Assembly: GCF_002982075.1 (NCBI RefSeq)
Contig: NZ_PUEJ01000005.1
Coordinates: 124,001 to 188,000, forward strand
Source of the DNA: Labrys okinawensis
GTDB taxonomy: Bacteria; Pseudomonadota; Alphaproteobacteria; Rhizobiales; Labraceae
DNA: 64,000 nucleotides
Direction: 5' to 3'
Below the pieces are notes generated by a model. That model did not search any database, was not told the DNA's origin, and worked only from the letters and a program-made list of their open reading frames with translations. Below, one piece after another: positions 62,125-64,000 of this stretch (the first letter of the stretch is position 1; every line of letters starts with the position of its first letter). Position numbers and translations under genes: made by a program.

Positions 62125-62388
62125 ATGCGGGAGCGAACGGCGGATGACATTCGGGAAGGTGCCGAGAGGGCCCGGCTAGACGCCTCTGCGGCACAGGCCA
62201 TCGCAGACTGCGGAGGCGACCCTGTGGCAGCTGTGCAGGCCCTTATCGTGCTCAATGAGGCCATGCAGCGGGAGCTTGCCGAGTTACGCCATGAAATCGA
62301 GGAGATAACAGCCAGGGTATCGAGGGGGTATGCACGGGACCTCTTCTACCATCGTCTTGCCCACACAGACAGGCGGAGCGACGATTGA
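62125..62388 (+). CDS. Small hypothetical protein with a CGGDP motif and coiled coil
   Basis: An 87-residue protein. ADDIREGAERARLDASAAQAIADCGGDPVAAVQALIVLNEAMQRELAELRHEIEEI includes the Asp-Cys-Gly-Gly-Asp-Pro element shared with the protein at 53053-53250, then a probable coiled coil. GGAGG lies upstream of the ATG at 62125. It comes directly before another small gene. Function unknown. Confidence 0.55.
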   Translation: MRERTADDIREGAERARLDASAAQAIADCGGDPVAAVQALIVLNEAMQRELAELRHEIEEITARVSRGYARDLFYHRLAHTDRRSDD

Positions 62389-62420
62389 CCGGTCGGCGAA
62401 AAGGGGAGCTATCCCCATCC

Positions 62421-62732
62421 ATGGTGGATGCCGGCTGGCCGCACCAAGTTGCCCGGCACACGCCAGATGGTCATTTAACGGACTTCGCTGAGGTCGAGGA
62501 GTTCTGCCGGTCGGTGGGCGCCTGCCCGCGTCACCATTGCATTGCCGAATGGGCGCTCTACCATCTCGTATTCTGCTTCAGGGAGCAGGCCCATGCCGTG
62601 GCCTTTATGAAGCGCTTCGGGGGGCAGCCGATAGCGCCCACCCAGCGGGCCCGCACGGCACTCACAAGGCAGCTCCGAGAGCGGGGTCAAAGTAGCGGCT
62701 CGCCCTCGATCGGGTCCGCCACATCGCGCTGA
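62421..62732 (+). CDS. Small hypothetical protein, 103 residues
   Basis: Begins MVDAGWPHQVARHTPDGHLTDFAEVEEFCRSVGACPRHHC and resembles small rhizobial proteins of unknown function that begin with a GWPHQVA element. The ATG at 62421 has GGGGAG upstream; a TTG at 62385 overlapping the previous stop by four bases is an alternative. Its end overlaps the convergent SRAP gene by 46 bases. Confidence 0.5.
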   Translation: MVDAGWPHQVARHTPDGHLTDFAEVEEFCRSVGACPRHHCIAEWALYHLVFCFREQAHAVAFMKRFGGQPIAPTQRARTALTRQLRERGQSSGSPSIGSATSR

Positions 62733-63403
62733 TTATACCGAGAGCTGCTGACCTTCTCCGAGATGGGCCACATGTCCATCTTCTCGGACGGGAAGGGGAC
62801 CATGAGGTCAAAGGGGTCCGGCTCAATGTTAGCCATCCAGCGCTCATAGTTCTCCGGGGCGATGATGACCGGCATACGCTCATGGATGGTGCCTACCAAG
62901 CTATTCGCAGGGCAGGTCACGATGGCGAAGCTGCGGGTGATCTCGCTGGTGGCCGGGTCTGTCCAGCTCTCCCAGATTCCACCCAGGGCAAACTTGGAGT
63001 GATCCGCCATGGCGATGGCATAGGGTTGCTTAGGGCCTTTGATCGGCTTGCCGTTCTCCCCGAGGGTCTTCATCCACTCAAAGAACATGTCCACCGGGAC
63101 CAGACAGCGGCGGCTCTTGTAGGCTCCCCTGAAGGCGGGCTTGGACTGGATACCTTCCGACCGGGCGTTGAACATGAGGGGCATCGTGGTGGGGTCTTTT
63201 ACCCAGTTCGGGATAAGGCCCCAGCGCATCAGGCAGTGTTCGTTGCGTTCGGCCTTGGGGATGCGCCTTACGATCCATAGCCATTGCGTTGGAGAGCCGT
63301 TGTAGAGCGCCTTCCAGGCTGAGGCGACTTCCTCCTCAGTGGAGCCCATTTCGGAATAGATGCCGGGAAGCTCCGGCCCCTTCTGCATTACCCGTCCGCA
63401 CAT
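62687..63403 (-). CDS. SOS response-associated peptidase (SRAP/YedK/HMCES family)
   Basis: A 238-residue SRAP protein. After removal of Met1 the nucleophile is Cys2 (MCGRVMQ), with FNARSE, KSRRCLVPVDMFFEW and IHERMPVII conserved. The family caps abasic sites in single-stranded DNA through a thiazolidine link. The ATG at 63403 is fixed by the need for Cys2; the longer open frame upstream is not real. SRAP genes often sit near phage-derived and mobile DNA. Confidence 0.93.
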   Translation of the reverse strand: MCGRVMQKGPELPGIYSEMGSTEEEVASAWKALYNGSPTQWLWIVRRIPKAERNEHCLMRWGLIPNWVKDPTTMPLMFNARSEGIQSKPAFRGAYKSRRCLVPVDMFFEWMKTLGENGKPIKGPKQPYAIAMADHSKFALGGIWESWTDPATSEITRSFAIVTCPANSLVGTIHERMPVIIAPENYERWMANIEPDPFDLMVPFPSEKMDMWPISEKVSSSRYNQRDVADPIEGEPLL

Positions 63404-63511
63404 CGTGAGAGGGCCCCGAGGTTGACTAGCGGTGTAAGGTATCTTGGTGCCCCGCGGATGATCGGGCAAGTTTCCTCGGCACGGCAATTGGCGGCGATTG
63501 AGATAATCTCG

Positions 63512-63605
63512 GGTGGAAAACCGGGGCGAAAACGACCGGTAGGCCGCTCTAATTCCTTGTAAACGCTAGAGAATAACTCGCAGGTTAATGAATGGGGGCG
63601 CAGCC
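63512..63605. repeat. 94-bp direct repeat, copy 1
   Basis: Equal in length to 63891-63984 and mostly matching; see finding. Confidence 0.65.
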
Positions 63606-63890
63606 TCGGGGGAGCCCTTGGGTATAGCCTGTCGGTGCCTGCGGCGGGCCATCGCGAATTGATCGCCCCAAGACAAAGCTAAACGACAGGTTATCTTCTG
63701 TTGAACATATCGAAACAAATGGTGGCCCAATTGGTGGAAAATCGGCTCATTTTGACCTTAAGCGCAACTGTAACGTGTTGATTTTGCTGCAGAATAACTC
63801 GTACTTCTATGAAGGGCGCCCTCCGGGTTTCCATAGTGTACACCCTGCCGTAACACTGGCCATATTCACCGCCGCCCTAGGTCTGCTACC

Positions 63891-63984
63891 GGTGGAAAAC
63901 AGGGGGAAAAACGACCGGTTGGCCTCGCTAAGCCCTTGTAAACGCTAGATAAAGTTACATAGCTTAATGAATAGGGGCGCAGCC
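63891..63984. repeat. 94-bp direct repeat, copy 2
   Basis: Second copy; the window ends 16 bases beyond it, so the next gene may begin outside. Confidence 0.65.
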
Positions 63985-64000
63985 ATTAGGTCCCCCTGTG

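Larger units (their letters stand above)
63404..64000. other. Gene-free right end with a 94-bp direct repeat pair
   Basis: About 600 bases with no convincing gene. Two 94-base direct repeats lie at 63512-63605 and 63891-63984, sharing GGTGGAAAAC, AAACGACCGGT, CTTGTAAACGCTAGA, TTAATGAAT and GGGGCGCAGCC. A partial third GGTGGAAAA is near 63734. The DNA between is AT-richer than the island genes. Confidence 0.6.

Noticed and set aside
61931..62194. 87-codon minus-strand frame
   Set aside because: Overlaps the better supported gene at 62125 and shows no motif or start signal.
63404..64000. tRNA gene or tRNA-end attachment site
   Set aside because: I looked for cloverleaf arms and the GGTTCGA-type loop and found none; the repeats do not match a tRNA 3' end.

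Overview
The window looks like chromosomal DNA of a GC-rich alphaproteobacterium, probably of the order Hyphomicrobiales (Rhizobiales); I cannot name the genus. The signs are paired liv-type amino-acid binding proteins with a DUF6867 gene in the liv operon, a form II cox cluster, an Omp25/31-type barrel, an Anbu peptidase gene, and many short palindromic intergenic repeats typical of this group. I found no rRNA, tRNA or CRISPR array. Positions 1-200 hold no gene I can support.

Layout. 0.2-1.0 kb: a CcdA-type thiol transporter. 1.2-8.2 kb: a complete branched-chain amino-acid (liv) uptake operon on the minus strand with two binding proteins. 8.6-18.8 kb: a minus-strand operon for a molybdenum hydroxylase of the form II carbon-monoxide-dehydrogenase type (coxS, coxL, coxM), its maturation ATPase and VWA pair, two XdhC-type proteins and a molybdopterin-binding/nucleotidyltransferase fusion, with a macro-domain gene inserted. 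19-24.5 kb: ExoD-like, AraC, SDR, MOSC, DUF930, DoxX and Anbu genes. 24.7-34.1 kb: a polyamine-type ABC importer, a LysR regulator, and a divergent operon of M20 hydrolase, amidinohydrolase-fold enzyme and FAD oxidase, which together look like import and breakdown of a guanidino compound. 35-38.2 kb: ATP-grasp, alpha-E and transglutaminase-like genes, the usual companions of Anbu. 38.5-51.8 kb: mixed regulators and housekeeping genes (nudix, radC, map, mrp, cinA-like, gpt) and an HprK-like/glycosyltransferase fusion. 52-56.3 kb: outer-membrane barrel, a TIM-barrel/cupin fusion with a PdxA-family gene, and a divergent LysR.

From about 56.3 kb the character changes. A patch at 56.4-57.9 kb is AT-rich (two rows I counted are 37-38% GC against 62% in a cox row) and carries an abortive-infection-like gene. 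From 58 to 63.4 kb come small secreted or unknown genes rich in AGG and CTC codons, a serine resolvase with an apparent res site, a GIY-YIG-like protein and an SRAP (YedK/HMCES) gene. The last 600 bases carry two 94-bp direct repeats. I read this as an acquired accessory region whose right end lies outside the window.

Points most worth checking: a small inverted-repeat element that has split a terminator and left a 10-bp target duplication (52754-52937); a transglutaminase-like protein whose usual catalytic Cys is Ala; the HprK-like/GT2 fusion; the TIM-barrel/cupin plus PdxA pair; the macro-domain gene inside the cox operon; and paired palindromic operators between a TetR gene and its divergent target.
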